Origin: Enterobacter soli ATCC BAA-2102
Lineage (GTDB): Bacteria > Pseudomonadota > Gammaproteobacteria > Enterobacterales > Enterobacteriaceae
Assembly (NCBI RefSeq): GCF_001654845.1
Contig: NZ_LXES01000046.1
Span: 186,001-250,000, forward strand
DNA length: 64,000 bases
Direction of reading: 5' to 3'
The notes under the pieces: generated by a model
Database searches by the model: none
What the model was told of the DNA's origin: nothing
What the model saw: only the letters and a program-made list of their open reading frames with translations
Shown here: positions 25,421 through 34,993 of the stretch, in pieces
How positions within the stretch are numbered: the stretch's first letter is position 1
Layout: the number at the start of each line of letters is the position of its first letter
Position numbers and translations under genes: made by a program

Positions 25421-26329
25421 TTATTTTTTAATACCCATGCTCTCCTGGAGCCAGGATTTAAATTCTTCACCCAGAGTATTGTGGCGAATGCCATATTCAA
25501 CAAACGCCTGCATATAACCGAGTTTATTACCGCAGTCATGGCTCTTACCTTTCATGTGGTAAGCTTCAACGGTTTCTTTCTCGATCAGCATATCAATGCC
25601 ATCAGTTAGCTGGATCTCATCACCCGCTCCTGGAGGGGTTTTGGCCAGCAGCGGCCAGATTTCTGCGCTCAGGACGTAACGACCCACAACGGCCAGATTA
25701 GACGGTGCAACATCCGCTTTTGGCTTTTCAACGACACCAACCATCGGCACGCTTTCGCCAGGCTCCAGGTTAACGCCTTTGCAGTCTACAACGCCGTATG
25801 CGGTGACATCCGCAACAGGCTCAACCATGATCTGGCTGCTGCCGGTTTCATCGAAGCGTTTAATCATCTCTGCCAGGTTATCCTGGGACAAATCGGATTC
25901 GAATTCATCCAGAATAACGTCTGGCAGAATAACGGCCACTGGCTCGTCACCCACGACAGGGTGAGCACACAGCACCGCATGGCCCAGGCCTTTCGCCAGA
26001 CCCTGACGCACCTGCATGATGGTGACATGCGGTGGGCAAATAGACTGAACTTCCGCTAACAGCTGACGCTTAACGCGTTTTTCCAGCATGGCTTCAAGTT
26101 CAAAACTTGTATCGAAATGGTTTTCGATAGAGTTTTTGGATGAATGCGTAACCAGCACAATTTCGGTAATTCCGGCAGCGATACATTCATTAACGACATA
26201 CTGGATTAATGGCTTATCAACCAACGGCAGCATCTCTTTAGGGATTGCCTTCGTTGCGGGTAGCATCCTGGTTCCCAATCCCGCTACCGGGATAACGGCC
26301 TTTCTGACTTTCGAATTTAGGGCAGCCAT
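25421..26329 (-). CDS. galU: UTP-glucose-1-phosphate uridylyltransferase
   Basis: Makes UDP-glucose from UTP and glucose-1-phosphate, feeding galactose use, LPS core, trehalose and capsule synthesis. The 302-residue protein has the nucleotidyltransferase signature GLGTRMLPATKAIPKEMLP (residues 17-35) with the catalytic lysine downstream (VEKPKAD, about 202) and the LVDKPLIQYVV substrate region. Size and order (hns-galU-rssB) match E. coli. The start follows an AGGAGAATTTCA ribosome site. Confidence 0.97.
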   Translation of the reverse strand: MAALNSKVRKAVIPVAGLGTRMLPATKAIPKEMLPLVDKPLIQYVVNECIAAGITEIVLVTHSSKNSIENHFDTSFELEAMLEKRVKRQLLAEVQSICPPHVTIMQVRQGLAKGLGHAVLCAHPVVGDEPVAVILPDVILDEFESDLSQDNLAEMIKRFDETGSSQIMVEPVADVTAYGVVDCKGVNLEPGESVPMVGVVEKPKADVAPSNLAVVGRYVLSAEIWPLLAKTPPGAGDEIQLTDGIDMLIEKETVEAYHMKGKSHDCGNKLGYMQAFVEYGIRHNTLGEEFKSWLQESMGIKK

Positions 26330-26526
26330 TGAAATTCTCCTGAGCTGTTCAAGTTTTGAACTTATTCAATAAATAACGCGTTGAGTATATCAGCCTCACC
26401 ATACAGTCCGGGTCTGAAAAGGACGCGTTGCCGATCAATTAGGATAAATACGCATGAATCTGGCGGTGATAGTAGCACTGTCAGCAAAACACCGGAAAAG
26501 CAATCTGACGAATAAAAGTCAATTGC

Positions 26527-27540
26527 TTATTCCGTGGACAACATTAAGCGTAACCGGCCCCCTGCCCCCCAAATTTGGCACTGCCAGGAGGAGCAGCGTT
26601 GGCTAATTTGATTAAGATAAGCTGTTCCTAATGTCCCTAAAGGAACGCCATTGCTTACCTGAATATGATGCTCCCCCGTATTGAGCGTTGCGTTTAGTCC
26701 AGCAGAGACGAGGATAAGGTTTTTCAGACCGCTGTGGTAATAACCGACCAGCAGCGGAAATTGCCCTGGTAAATTGGCCTGGCGAAAAAGATGATTAACC
26801 TGCTTAAGTAAACTGCCTAATTCAGGAAGCCGTTGACCCTGATGGGATAACTGTTCCTGCAAGAGCCCATTAAATAGCGCCCGAAGTAACAGCGCAGCTA
26901 ATACACCGTTATCACCTGCTCGCGTAACATCCAGACAATAAAACGCGAGGTCGGAATCCGATAAAGGTGCAATATCAAGCACCAGCCCGGGTTCGTCCGC
27001 GGCGACCAATTGGCGATAATTTATACGGCAATGAGAAATAGTCTGTTGAACCGGTGGCTGGAGTTCCTGCAACAATTTTGAGGCCGCTAGCGGATTACTG
27101 ACTAACGCATCCCAGTCCTGGAAAAGGCGTTCTTCTTCCTCAACCCGGGAATTAAACATATTGGGATACAGGCAAGCCAGTACCGTTTCACGCAGGCGAT
27201 TCAAATCTTTGACCGGTTTTAACAAAATATCCTGCACGCCTAAACGCAATGCCCGGGCAATATCAGCCATGTTTTCGGTGGCAGAAATCACCAGAATCGG
27301 GATCTGGTCACCCTCGTTTCGAAGATGCTCGACCAGCTTGAGTCCGTTCATGCGCGGCATGGCAATGTCACAAATCATCAGATCAGGCGTGATCGTGACC
27401 ATTTTTTCCAGAGCATCAATACCGTCCTCGGCAAGCGATGTCATCGCGCCTAACGAGGATAACCACGAATCCAGCAGCGAACGGAAAACGGGCTCGTCTT
27501 CAACTATCAAAATGTGTTTTCCGGCCAATGGCTGCGTCAT
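26527..27540 (-). CDS. rssB: RssB (Hnr), sigma-S adaptor for ClpXP
   Basis: Response-regulator adaptor that delivers RpoS to ClpXP for degradation during growth. The 337 residues contain an N-terminal receiver domain (about 8-120) with acidic pocket (VEDEP), phosphoacceptor Asp58 (DLMICDIAMPRMNG) and Lys108-type residue (LLKPVKD), then a PP2C-like C-terminal domain without the metal-binding aspartates needed for phosphatase activity. It follows rssA by 92 bases as in E. coli. Confidence 0.96.
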   Translation of the reverse strand: MTQPLAGKHILIVEDEPVFRSLLDSWLSSLGAMTSLAEDGIDALEKMVTITPDLMICDIAMPRMNGLKLVEHLRNEGDQIPILVISATENMADIARALRLGVQDILLKPVKDLNRLRETVLACLYPNMFNSRVEEEERLFQDWDALVSNPLAASKLLQELQPPVQQTISHCRINYRQLVAADEPGLVLDIAPLSDSDLAFYCLDVTRAGDNGVLAALLLRALFNGLLQEQLSHQGQRLPELGSLLKQVNHLFRQANLPGQFPLLVGYYHSGLKNLILVSAGLNATLNTGEHHIQVSNGVPLGTLGTAYLNQISQRCSSWQCQIWGAGGRLRLMLSTE

Positions 27541-27632
27541 GGTTCCTCCCCTGGCTGACAGTTACTAAATAGTGGCATGTGATCGGCACTATCGCCTGTC
27601 AGATTTTGCTGAAGTAATCAAAAAAAGGGTGC

Positions 27633-28535
27633 TCAGGCTGATCTCCGCACAAACGGCAACAGCTCATCCATTTTCTTCTCAACGGCTAACGAGCCCGCAG
27701 TAATAGCGGCTTCAGCACGATGGAAGTCCAGGGTCGCGATTTGCGGGCAATACGGTTGAATAAGGATGTCAGGTGGGTCACCCGCCATGCGGTTACGTTT
27801 AAGGCGGTTTTCAAGCACCTGGATTGAGGTCGTCATGATTTCGATTGCCGTCGGTGCGGCTACCGCACGACGCGCCGCCATCCGGCCGATTCGCCCACGC
27901 AAGCGTTCATGCCAGGCGAGTTTTTCACCTTCCGCATCCTCGCTTTGTAGATTGACGGGCAAAAGCTCCTGCTGCATCAGGTGTGCATCGTGTTGCAGAT
28001 CGACGGCTATCACGATGTCTGCGCCCATCGCGCGGGTGAGTGAGATAGGAATCGGGTTCACCACGCCGCCATCGACCAGCCAGTAGCCGTTATGCGGAAC
28101 GGGCGCCATTAAACCCGGCATACTACAGGAGGCACGTACGGCGAGATGGATATCGCCTTCGGTAAACCAGAGTTCCCGGCCCGTGCTGAGGTTTGTCGCT
28201 ACAGCGCCGAAAGGCAACCGGCAATCGCTGAAGTCTTCAAGAGGCATTATCTGGCGGAACTGATTAAACACCCGTTCGCCGCGCAGTAAACCGCCGCGTT
28301 GCCAGGAGAGATCCATAAGGCGTAGAACATCCCAGTAGCTGAAGGAACGCACCCATGTTTCCAGCTCCGGGAGCTTCCCACAGGCATACGCAGACCCGAC
28401 CAGCGAACCGATAGAACACCCTGCAACGATATCAATCTCAATGCCCATCTCTTTTAAGGCATTAATTACGCCGATATGTGACCAGCCGCGAGCTGCACCT
28501 GAGCCCAGCGCCAGTCCAATTTTAACCTTTCTCAT
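27633..28535 (-). CDS. rssA: RssA, patatin-like phospholipase family protein
   Basis: A 300-residue patatin-fold protein co-transcribed with rssB; its substrate is unknown. The oxyanion loop GSGAARGW (residues 11-18), nucleophile elbow GCSIG (Ser41) and the catalytic aspartate in DGGVVNP (about 155-161) are all present, so hydrolase activity is plausible. It begins divergently from ychJ, with about 114 bases between the two starts. Confidence 0.94.
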   Translation of the reverse strand: MRKVKIGLALGSGAARGWSHIGVINALKEMGIEIDIVAGCSIGSLVGSAYACGKLPELETWVRSFSYWDVLRLMDLSWQRGGLLRGERVFNQFRQIMPLEDFSDCRLPFGAVATNLSTGRELWFTEGDIHLAVRASCSMPGLMAPVPHNGYWLVDGGVVNPIPISLTRAMGADIVIAVDLQHDAHLMQQELLPVNLQSEDAEGEKLAWHERLRGRIGRMAARRAVAAPTAIEIMTTSIQVLENRLKRNRMAGDPPDILIQPYCPQIATLDFHRAEAAITAGSLAVEKKMDELLPFVRRSA

Positions 28536-28649
28536 TAGCCCTGATTTACTTCCCCTGGATTCTCAACATAGCGTCAACGCAACTGCTCAGTTAACATGGT
28601 GCTACCCGAAGCGTTTTACGCCCTTAATTTTTGTTCCAGGAAGAGAATC

Positions 28650-29108
28650 GTGTCTCAACTCTGCCCCTGTGGTAGCGCTCTGGATTATAGCCTATGTTGC
28701 CAGCGATATCTTACTGGCGAGCAGGTTGCACCAGACCCGTCACACCTTATGCGTTCGCGTTATACTGCTTTTGTGATCAAAGACGCAGACTATCTGATTA
28801 AGACCTGGCACCCGTCTTGTCATGCCGCCGATTTTCGTCAGGACATCGAAACTGGCTTCGCCAACACGCAGTGGCTTGGCCTGACCGTTTTTGACGCCTC
28901 GGCCGGAAGCAACGACAACGAAGGCTACGTCAGCTTTGTTGCCCGCTTTACCGAACGCGATAAAACGTCTGCCATTATCGAACGTTCCCGTTTCTTAAAG
29001 GAAAGCGGGCAGTGGTATTATATTGACGGTACGCGCCCGCAAATCGGTCGTAACGATCCCTGCCCTTGTGGTTCAGGTAAAAAATTTAAAAAGTGTTGCG
29101 GGCAGTAA
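28650..29108 (+). CDS. ychJ: YchJ, UPF0225 protein with two SEC-C zinc motifs
   Basis: A 152-residue protein of unknown function with a SEC-C motif at each end: CPCGSALDYSLCC (residues 5-17) and CPCGSGKKFKKCC (about 138-150), and an NTF2-like central domain. SEC-C motifs bind zinc and in SecA contact SecB and ribosomes. I chose GTG at 28650, which follows CAGGAAGAGAATC and gives MSQLCPCGS, the family N-terminus. purU follows 48 bases on. Confidence 0.92.
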   Translation: MSQLCPCGSALDYSLCCQRYLTGEQVAPDPSHLMRSRYTAFVIKDADYLIKTWHPSCHAADFRQDIETGFANTQWLGLTVFDASAGSNDNEGYVSFVARFTERDKTSAIIERSRFLKESGQWYYIDGTRPQIGRNDPCPCGSGKKFKKCCGQ

Positions 29109-29156
29109 TGCCTGACAACTCAGATTTCGCAAATACTCAAACAGGATTTCCCGGCG

Positions 29157-29999
<843 letters not shown>

Positions 30000-30080
30000 T
30001 CGACTGAGAAATGAATTGGTTAGCTTTGCGTCTTTGCGCATAAAATTCAGCCAACCAGTTTATTTTTATCGTGGTAACGC

Positions 30081-30117
30081 TTTACAGGGGCGTCTCATTT
30101 GATATGATGCGCCCCGC
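30081..30117 (+). promoter_or_regulatory. tyrTV promoter with stringent discriminator
   Basis: -35 TTTACA (30081-30086), 16-base spacer, -10 TATGAT (30103-30108) and the GC discriminator GCGCCCCGC (30109-30117). This is nearly the E. coli tyrT promoter, the classical ppGpp/DksA-inhibited tRNA promoter. Confidence 0.88.
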
Positions 30118-30156
30118 TTCCAACAGGAAGCAGGCCAGTCAATAGCATTACCCCGT

Positions 30157-30241
<85 letters not shown>

Positions 30242-30276
30242 TCTTCAAGCTGTACCTCAAAATTAGCATTACCCCT

Positions 30277-30342
<66 letters not shown>

Positions 30343-30361
<19 letters not shown>

Positions 30362-30545
30362 TCATTTCCAAATGACTCTAAACCTTCTGTTCGCACCGGG
30401 CATCATGCATTTCCGTAACGGGGAAGGATGAGAAGCTTCGACCAAGGTTCGATTCGAGCGTAGCGAGAATGCGTTGCCGCAGGCAACGACCCGAAGGGCG
30501 AGGCGCAACGCGCCGAGTAATCCTTCCCCCACCACCATCATTTCC
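30343..30545 (+). repeat. rtT-type repeat after tyrV
   Basis: The last 19 bases of tRNA-Tyr plus the next eight (27 bases, 30343-30369) recur exactly at 30519-30545, a period of 176 bases. E. coli has about three 178-base repeats of the same design after tyrV, giving the rtT RNA. Between the copies GGGGAAGGAT (30420-30429) can pair with ATCCTTCCCC (30520-30529), and GGTTCGATTC at about 30448 imitates a T arm. I infer a processed stable RNA. Confidence 0.75.
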
Positions 30546-30588
30546 CGAAAAAATCCAAAAAAAACATCACCGAACTGATTGCACCCTT

Positions 30589-30622
30589 GTAGGCCGGGTA
30601 AGGCGCAGCCGCCACCCGGCAA
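30589..30622. repeat. REP-type palindrome
   Basis: TGTAGGCCGGGTAAGGCGCA followed by GCCGCCACCCGGCAA is a standard enterobacterial REP (PU) unit, lying between the tyr unit and the convergent regulator gene. Confidence 0.85.
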
Positions 30623-30629
30623 CAGACAG

Positions 30630-31073
30630 CTACATCGGTGGCAACCGGCGCTTCACAGGTGAGCTTTTCACTATCGACGTATTACACTGGGCGTGTTCAG
30701 CGAGACCATCCAGCAACGTATCAAGCTGCTCAATTGATCGCACCACCAGCCTGATAACAAAACAATCCTCACCGGTCACCTTGTCACTCTCAATGCACTC
30801 CGGCATGGCCTGAATGTATTTATCCACTTTATGCAACAATCCCGGCAACGGCCGCACACGCACCAGCGCCTGCAAGCTATATCCCAGCGCGGCTAAATTC
30901 ACGCGAGCACCATACCCCTGAATAACGCCCCGCTCCTCCAGCCTTTTCAAACGCTCTGCCGTGCTTGGCGATGTCAGCCCGATATGGCCACTCAGCACTT
31001 TCAACGACACGCGCGCATCCTCCACCAGACAGGCTAATATCTGACGGTCGATATCATCGAGAAGGTAATCCAT
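30630..31073 (-). CDS. Lrp/AsnC-family transcriptional regulator
   Basis: A 147-residue feast/famine regulator. The N-terminal helix-turn-helix (about 5-60: LDDIDRQILACLVEDARVSLKVLSGHIGLTSPSTAERLKRLEERGVI) is followed by a RAM effector domain (about 65-145). I took the ATG at 31073 with TTAGGTGA in front; a GTG three codons upstream is possible. It is divergent from an EamA-type exporter gene 107 bases away, which is the likely target. Effector unknown, probably an amino acid. Confidence 0.9.
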   Translation of the reverse strand: MDYLLDDIDRQILACLVEDARVSLKVLSGHIGLTSPSTAERLKRLEERGVIQGYGARVNLAALGYSLQALVRVRPLPGLLHKVDKYIQAMPECIESDKVTGEDCFVIRLVVRSIEQLDTLLDGLAEHAQCNTSIVKSSPVKRRLPPM

Positions 31074-31180
31074 AGCATTCACCTAATTTTAAAACGCCAT
31101 AACTGTATTTCACCTTATATCACTACTGTAAAAGCCAACACACTTTTTCGACAATAGAGCTATTAATCAGGAGGTGCATT

Positions 31181-32077
31181 ATGGGTGATAGACAAAAAGG
31201 CGTCTGGCAAATGAGCCTGGCGATGCTTATTTCCGGTTCAATCGGAGCTTTTGTTTTACTCTCCGGTTTACCGGTCACAGAAGTCGTGTTCTGGCGCTGC
31301 CTCATCGGCGCCGTTGCTCTCTTTCTTTTTATCCGTATCAGTAAACAGCCTTTTAGCCCGTTAACCAAAGTTACCCTGGGGCTGGCCATCCTCGGCGGTA
31401 TCGCGCTGGTTGTTAACTGGCTGCTGCTTTTTGCCGCCTACGCGCGCATCTCGATAGGTCTGTCGACCGTGGTATACAACACGCAGCCGTTTATGCTGGT
31501 GATGATGGGGATGCTACTGGGTGAACGCGTGAGTCTGGCGAAATGGGGATGGCTCCTGCTGGCCTTCGGCGGCGTGGTGGTTCTGCTCTCAGGCGAGCTG
31601 ACCGGCAAACATGAAGCCGGTTGGCTTAGCGGTATTGCGCTGGCACTTGGTGCAGCCTTCTTCTATGCACTGACGGCCATTATCACCCGCAAGCTCAGAA
31701 GTATTGCGCCACAACATATTGCGTTTATTCAGGTATTAACCGGGGTGGTTATGCTATTGCCACTGGCGCACATGCCAACGCTTTCCGGGCATTTCCCGTG
31801 GGGAATACTCTTAACGCTGGGGATTGTGCACACCGGCATCATGTATCAGCTGCTTTATAGCGCCATTCAGAAGCTCCCGACCCCTGTCACCGGCTCCCTT
31901 TCCTTTATTTACCCGGTGGTAGCGATTGTGGTTGATAATCTGGTCTTCGGGCATTCGCTGACTGCACCGCAACTGGCGGGTGGCGCGCTGATCCTGGTTG
32001 CCGCCGCGGGCAACAACCTGGGCTGGGGCGAAAAAAAACCCCGCGAGTGCGGGGTTGGTATCAAAACAGCTAACTAG
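31181..32077 (+). CDS. EamA/DMT-family transporter
   Basis: Inner-membrane permease of 298 residues with ten predicted helices in two EamA repeats (about 10-135 and 150-280), the drug/metabolite transporter fold used for metabolite or amino-acid export. The divergent Lrp-type regulator suggests an amino-acid substrate, but that is inference. It is absent from this place in E. coli. Its 3' end is unusual: the codons for the last residues (EKKPRECGV) are the terminator hairpin of the facing nar operon, and its stop overlaps the narI stop by 4 bases. Confidence 0.88.
   Translation: MGDRQKGVWQMSLAMLISGSIGAFVLLSGLPVTEVVFWRCLIGAVALFLFIRISKQPFSPLTKVTLGLAILGGIALVVNWLLLFAAYARISIGLSTVVYNTQPFMLVMMGMLLGERVSLAKWGWLLLAFGGVVVLLSGELTGKHEAGWLSGIALALGAAFFYALTAIITRKLRSIAPQHIAFIQVLTGVVMLLPLAHMPTLSGHFPWGILLTLGIVHTGIMYQLLYSAIQKLPTPVTGSLSFIYPVVAIVVDNLVFGHSLTAPQLAGGALILVAAAGNNLGWGEKKPRECGVGIKTAN
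32030..32058 (-). terminator. narGHJI terminator inside the EamA gene
   Basis: CCCCGC-gagt-GCGGGG stem (32039-32054) with eight T on the minus strand, 16 bases after the narI stop. It lies wholly inside the coding end of the convergent transporter gene. Confidence 0.8.
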
Positions 32078-32751
32078 CGGCGGGCACGCACAATCTGGTA
32101 TTTGCGTGTCAGGTACTCCACCGGCACGCTCCAGATGTGCACCAGACGAGAGAACGGGAACAGCACAAACAGGGTCATGCCCAGTACCAGGTGCATGCGG
32201 AAGATAAACGCCACGCCGTCCAGGTGTTCAGACGCACCGCCGTGGAAGGTCACGACAGACTGCGCCCAGCCAACCAGCTTCATCATTTCGCTGCCGTCCA
32301 TATGTTGGGCAGAGAATGGAATGGTCAGCAGACCCAGCGCACACTGGATAACCAGTACCGACATCACCAGAATATCTGCTGCGGTTGTGATAGCGCGAAT
32401 GCGAGGACTGAAGAGGCGGCGTTTGAGTAGCAACAGGCCGCCAACCAGACACATAAGGCCCGCAGCACCACCACCAAACATTGCCATCTTCTGTTTCACT
32501 TCCAGCGGCAACCAGGCTTCATACATCCAATGCGGCGTCAACATCCCGAATGCATGGCCTGCGATCACGCCCAGGATCCCGATGTGGAACAGGTTAGAAG
32601 CCAGGTTCATCCCTTTTCGATCCAGCATCTGGCTGGAGGCCGCACGCCAGGTGTACTGACCGTAGTCATAACGCAGCCAGCTTCCCACCAGGAACACGGT
32701 GCCCGCAATATACGGATAGATATCAAAGAAGAACATATTCAGGAAGTGCAT
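32074..32751 (-). CDS. narI: Respiratory nitrate reductase gamma subunit (cytochrome b)
   Basis: Membrane subunit of nitrate reductase A that oxidises quinol at the periplasmic side and passes electrons through two b haems to NarH. The 225 residues form five transmembrane helices; haem-ligand histidines are visible in HIGILGVIAGHAFG (His about 57 and 66) and in the C-terminal FRMHLVLGMTLFVLFPFSRLVHIW (about 184-207). It overlaps narJ by one base (TAATG). Confidence 0.97.
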   Translation of the reverse strand: MHFLNMFFFDIYPYIAGTVFLVGSWLRYDYGQYTWRAASSQMLDRKGMNLASNLFHIGILGVIAGHAFGMLTPHWMYEAWLPLEVKQKMAMFGGGAAGLMCLVGGLLLLKRRLFSPRIRAITTAADILVMSVLVIQCALGLLTIPFSAQHMDGSEMMKLVGWAQSVVTFHGGASEHLDGVAFIFRMHLVLGMTLFVLFPFSRLVHIWSVPVEYLTRKYQIVRARR

Positions 32752-33461
32752 TATTGCTGTCCTCCGTTAGAGATATTCAAATATTGCGGGGCAACAGCTC
32801 CGGCAAAACGACGCTGGTGAGCCGAGATTTCTGACTCGCCGCAATTCTGGTCAGCAAAGAATTTCACCTGCTCTTCTTCCCAGACCGCATCCAGCGCCTG
32901 CGGGGTATCATCGCGAGCTTCATCGGCAATTTTTTCCGCCACTTTCTCGCTATCGACTGCCGCATTCGCCAGTTTCACCAGCAGGTCGAACAGCACCGCA
33001 TAGCGGCTCTCACGCTGTTGCAGACGCGCACTGAGCAGCGCCAGAATCGGGGCGATGTCCTGCAACCCGCCGAGCGCTTCTTCTTTTGGCAGCTGCGCCA
33101 GATATTCGAGGTACAGCGGCAGGTGATCCGGCAGCTCGCGGCTGTCGAGTTGCAGACCGTGCTGCTCGTACTGCGCCATCAGGTCGACCATCGCCTGACC
33201 CCGGTCACGGGATTCACCATGAACATGTTCAAACAGCAGGAGTGAAGTGGCACGGCCACGGTCAAACAGCTGGCTGTAGTCAGCCTGTGCATCCAGAAGA
33301 TCGCGCGCTAACAGATCGCGCAGGAAAATGCCCAGGCTCTGGGCATCTTCTTTATCCAGGTTTTCAGATGACGCGAGTGCATCGAAAAGTTCCTGTTGAT
33401 GCTGCGCAAGCGCAGCATCCGGGTACTCGAGCAGACGCGAAACAATGACGAGTTCAATCAT
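32751..33461 (-). CDS. narJ: Nitrate reductase assembly chaperone NarJ
   Basis: Cytoplasmic TorD-like chaperone (236 residues) that binds NarG and permits insertion of the Mo-bisMGD cofactor and FeS clusters before membrane attachment. It is an all-helical acidic protein beginning MIELVIVSRLLEYPDAALAQHQ, with the conserved HVHGESRDRGQAMVDL segment (about 78-93). The start overlaps narH's stop by 4 bases, and the gene sits in the usual narGHJI order. Confidence 0.97.
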   Translation of the reverse strand: MIELVIVSRLLEYPDAALAQHQQELFDALASSENLDKEDAQSLGIFLRDLLARDLLDAQADYSQLFDRGRATSLLLFEHVHGESRDRGQAMVDLMAQYEQHGLQLDSRELPDHLPLYLEYLAQLPKEEALGGLQDIAPILALLSARLQQRESRYAVLFDLLVKLANAAVDSEKVAEKIADEARDDTPQALDAVWEEEQVKFFADQNCGESEISAHQRRFAGAVAPQYLNISNGGQQ

Positions 33462-34993
33462 TGGTGCGGCTCCGTTTTGCTGGTCACATCCATTGCATCA
33501 ATGCGACGGCTGTTAAACAGGTTAAATTTGGTGTCTGAACCGTGGCAACCATCACCGAAGGTAAAGCCACAACCGCTTTTTTCCGGGAAGGCTTCACGAG
33601 CCTGTTCACGGTGGCTGCTTGGTACCACGAAACGGTCTTCGTAGTTAGCAATCGCCAGATAGCGGTACATTTCCTGCGCCTGCGCTTCGGTCAGACCCAC
33701 TTCTTCCAGTGCACGGGTATCAATTACGCCGTCCACGGTTTCGGTGCGTTTAAAGTGACGCATTGCCAGCATTCGTTTCAGTGCCAGCACCACCGGCTGG
33801 GTATCACCCGCAGTCAGCAGGTTTGCCAGATACTGAACCGGGATGCGCAGGCTTTCGACATCCGGCAGAATGCCATTGCTGCCCAGTTCACCGGCATCCG
33901 CAGCAGACTGAATCGGTGACAGAGGCGGCACATACCACACCATCGGCAGCGTGCGGTATTCCGGGTGCAGCGGCAGAGCCAGCTTCCAGTCCATCGCCAT
34001 TTTGTACACCGGTGACTGCTGTGCGGCGTCGATCACGCTCTGCGGTACGCCATCTTTCAGCGCCTGTTCAATCACTTTCGGATCGTTCGGTTCGAGGAAC
34101 ACGTCCAGCTGACGCTGGTACAGATCTTTCTCGTGTTCAGTGCTTGCTGCGCTTTCAATGGCATCCGCGTCATACAGCAACACGCCGAGGTAACGAATAC
34201 GACCTACGCAGCTTTCGGAACAGACAGTCGGCATCCCTGCTTCGATACGTGGATAACAGAAAATGCACTTCTCTGACTTACCGCTCTTCCAGTTGAAGTA
34301 GATTTTTTTATACGGGCAACCGGTGATACACATACGCCAGCCGCGGCACTTGTCCTGGTCGATCAGTACGATACCGTCTTCTTCGCGCTTGTAGATGGCG
34401 CCGCTCGGACAGGTCGCCACGCACGCCGGGTTCAGACAGTGTTCGCACAGACGCGGCAGGTACATCATGAAGGTGTTTTCGAACTGGCCGTACATCGCCT
34501 TCTGCATGTTTTCGAAGTTTTTGTCTTTCGACAGCTTCTCAAACTCACCGCCCAGATCGTCTTCCCAGTTCGGGCCTTTCTCGATCTTGTTCATTCGCTG
34601 ACCGGTGATCAGCGAGCGAGGGCGTGCGATCGGCTGATGTTTACCTTCCGCGGCGTTATGCAGGTTCTGGTAGTCAAAATCAAACGGCTCGTAGTAATCA
34701 TCAATGCCCGGCAGATGCGGGTTAGCAAAGATTTTACCCAGCAGCATGGCACGGTTACCCATGCGCGGCTGGATCTTACCGTTGATTTTGCGGATCCACC
34801 CGCCCTTGTATTTCTCCTGATCTTCCCAGTTGGTCGGGAAGCCGGTACCTGGCTTGGTTTCAACGTTGTTGAACCACGCGTATTCGGTACCTTCACGGCT
34901 GGTCCAGACGTTTTTACAGGTGACTGAGCAGGTATGACAGCCGATGCACTTATCCAGATTCAGCACCATGCCGACTTGTGAACGAATTTTCAT
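33458..34993 (-). CDS. narH: Respiratory nitrate reductase beta subunit (FeS)
   Basis: Electron-transfer subunit with four FeS clusters linking NarI haems to NarG. Of the 511 residues, cysteine clusters are at CIGCHTCSVTC (16-26), CEHCLNPACVATC (about 184-196), CRGWRMCITGC (about 217-227, where Trp in place of Cys gives the [3Fe-4S] cluster) and CIFC (about 244-247). Both ends overlap neighbours by 4 bases, so translation is coupled through the operon. Confidence 0.98.
   Translation of the reverse strand: MKIRSQVGMVLNLDKCIGCHTCSVTCKNVWTSREGTEYAWFNNVETKPGTGFPTNWEDQEKYKGGWIRKINGKIQPRMGNRAMLLGKIFANPHLPGIDDYYEPFDFDYQNLHNAAEGKHQPIARPRSLITGQRMNKIEKGPNWEDDLGGEFEKLSKDKNFENMQKAMYGQFENTFMMYLPRLCEHCLNPACVATCPSGAIYKREEDGIVLIDQDKCRGWRMCITGCPYKKIYFNWKSGKSEKCIFCYPRIEAGMPTVCSESCVGRIRYLGVLLYDADAIESAASTEHEKDLYQRQLDVFLEPNDPKVIEQALKDGVPQSVIDAAQQSPVYKMAMDWKLALPLHPEYRTLPMVWYVPPLSPIQSAADAGELGSNGILPDVESLRIPVQYLANLLTAGDTQPVVLALKRMLAMRHFKRTETVDGVIDTRALEEVGLTEAQAQEMYRYLAIANYEDRFVVPSSHREQAREAFPEKSGCGFTFGDGCHGSDTKFNLFNSRRIDAMDVTSKTEPHQ

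Noticed and set aside
30420..30541. Possible third tRNA-Tyr or a degraded tRNA
   Set aside because: There is no anticodon arm or D arm; the resemblance is limited to the duplicated 3' end and a T-arm-like piece, which fits an rtT repeat better.
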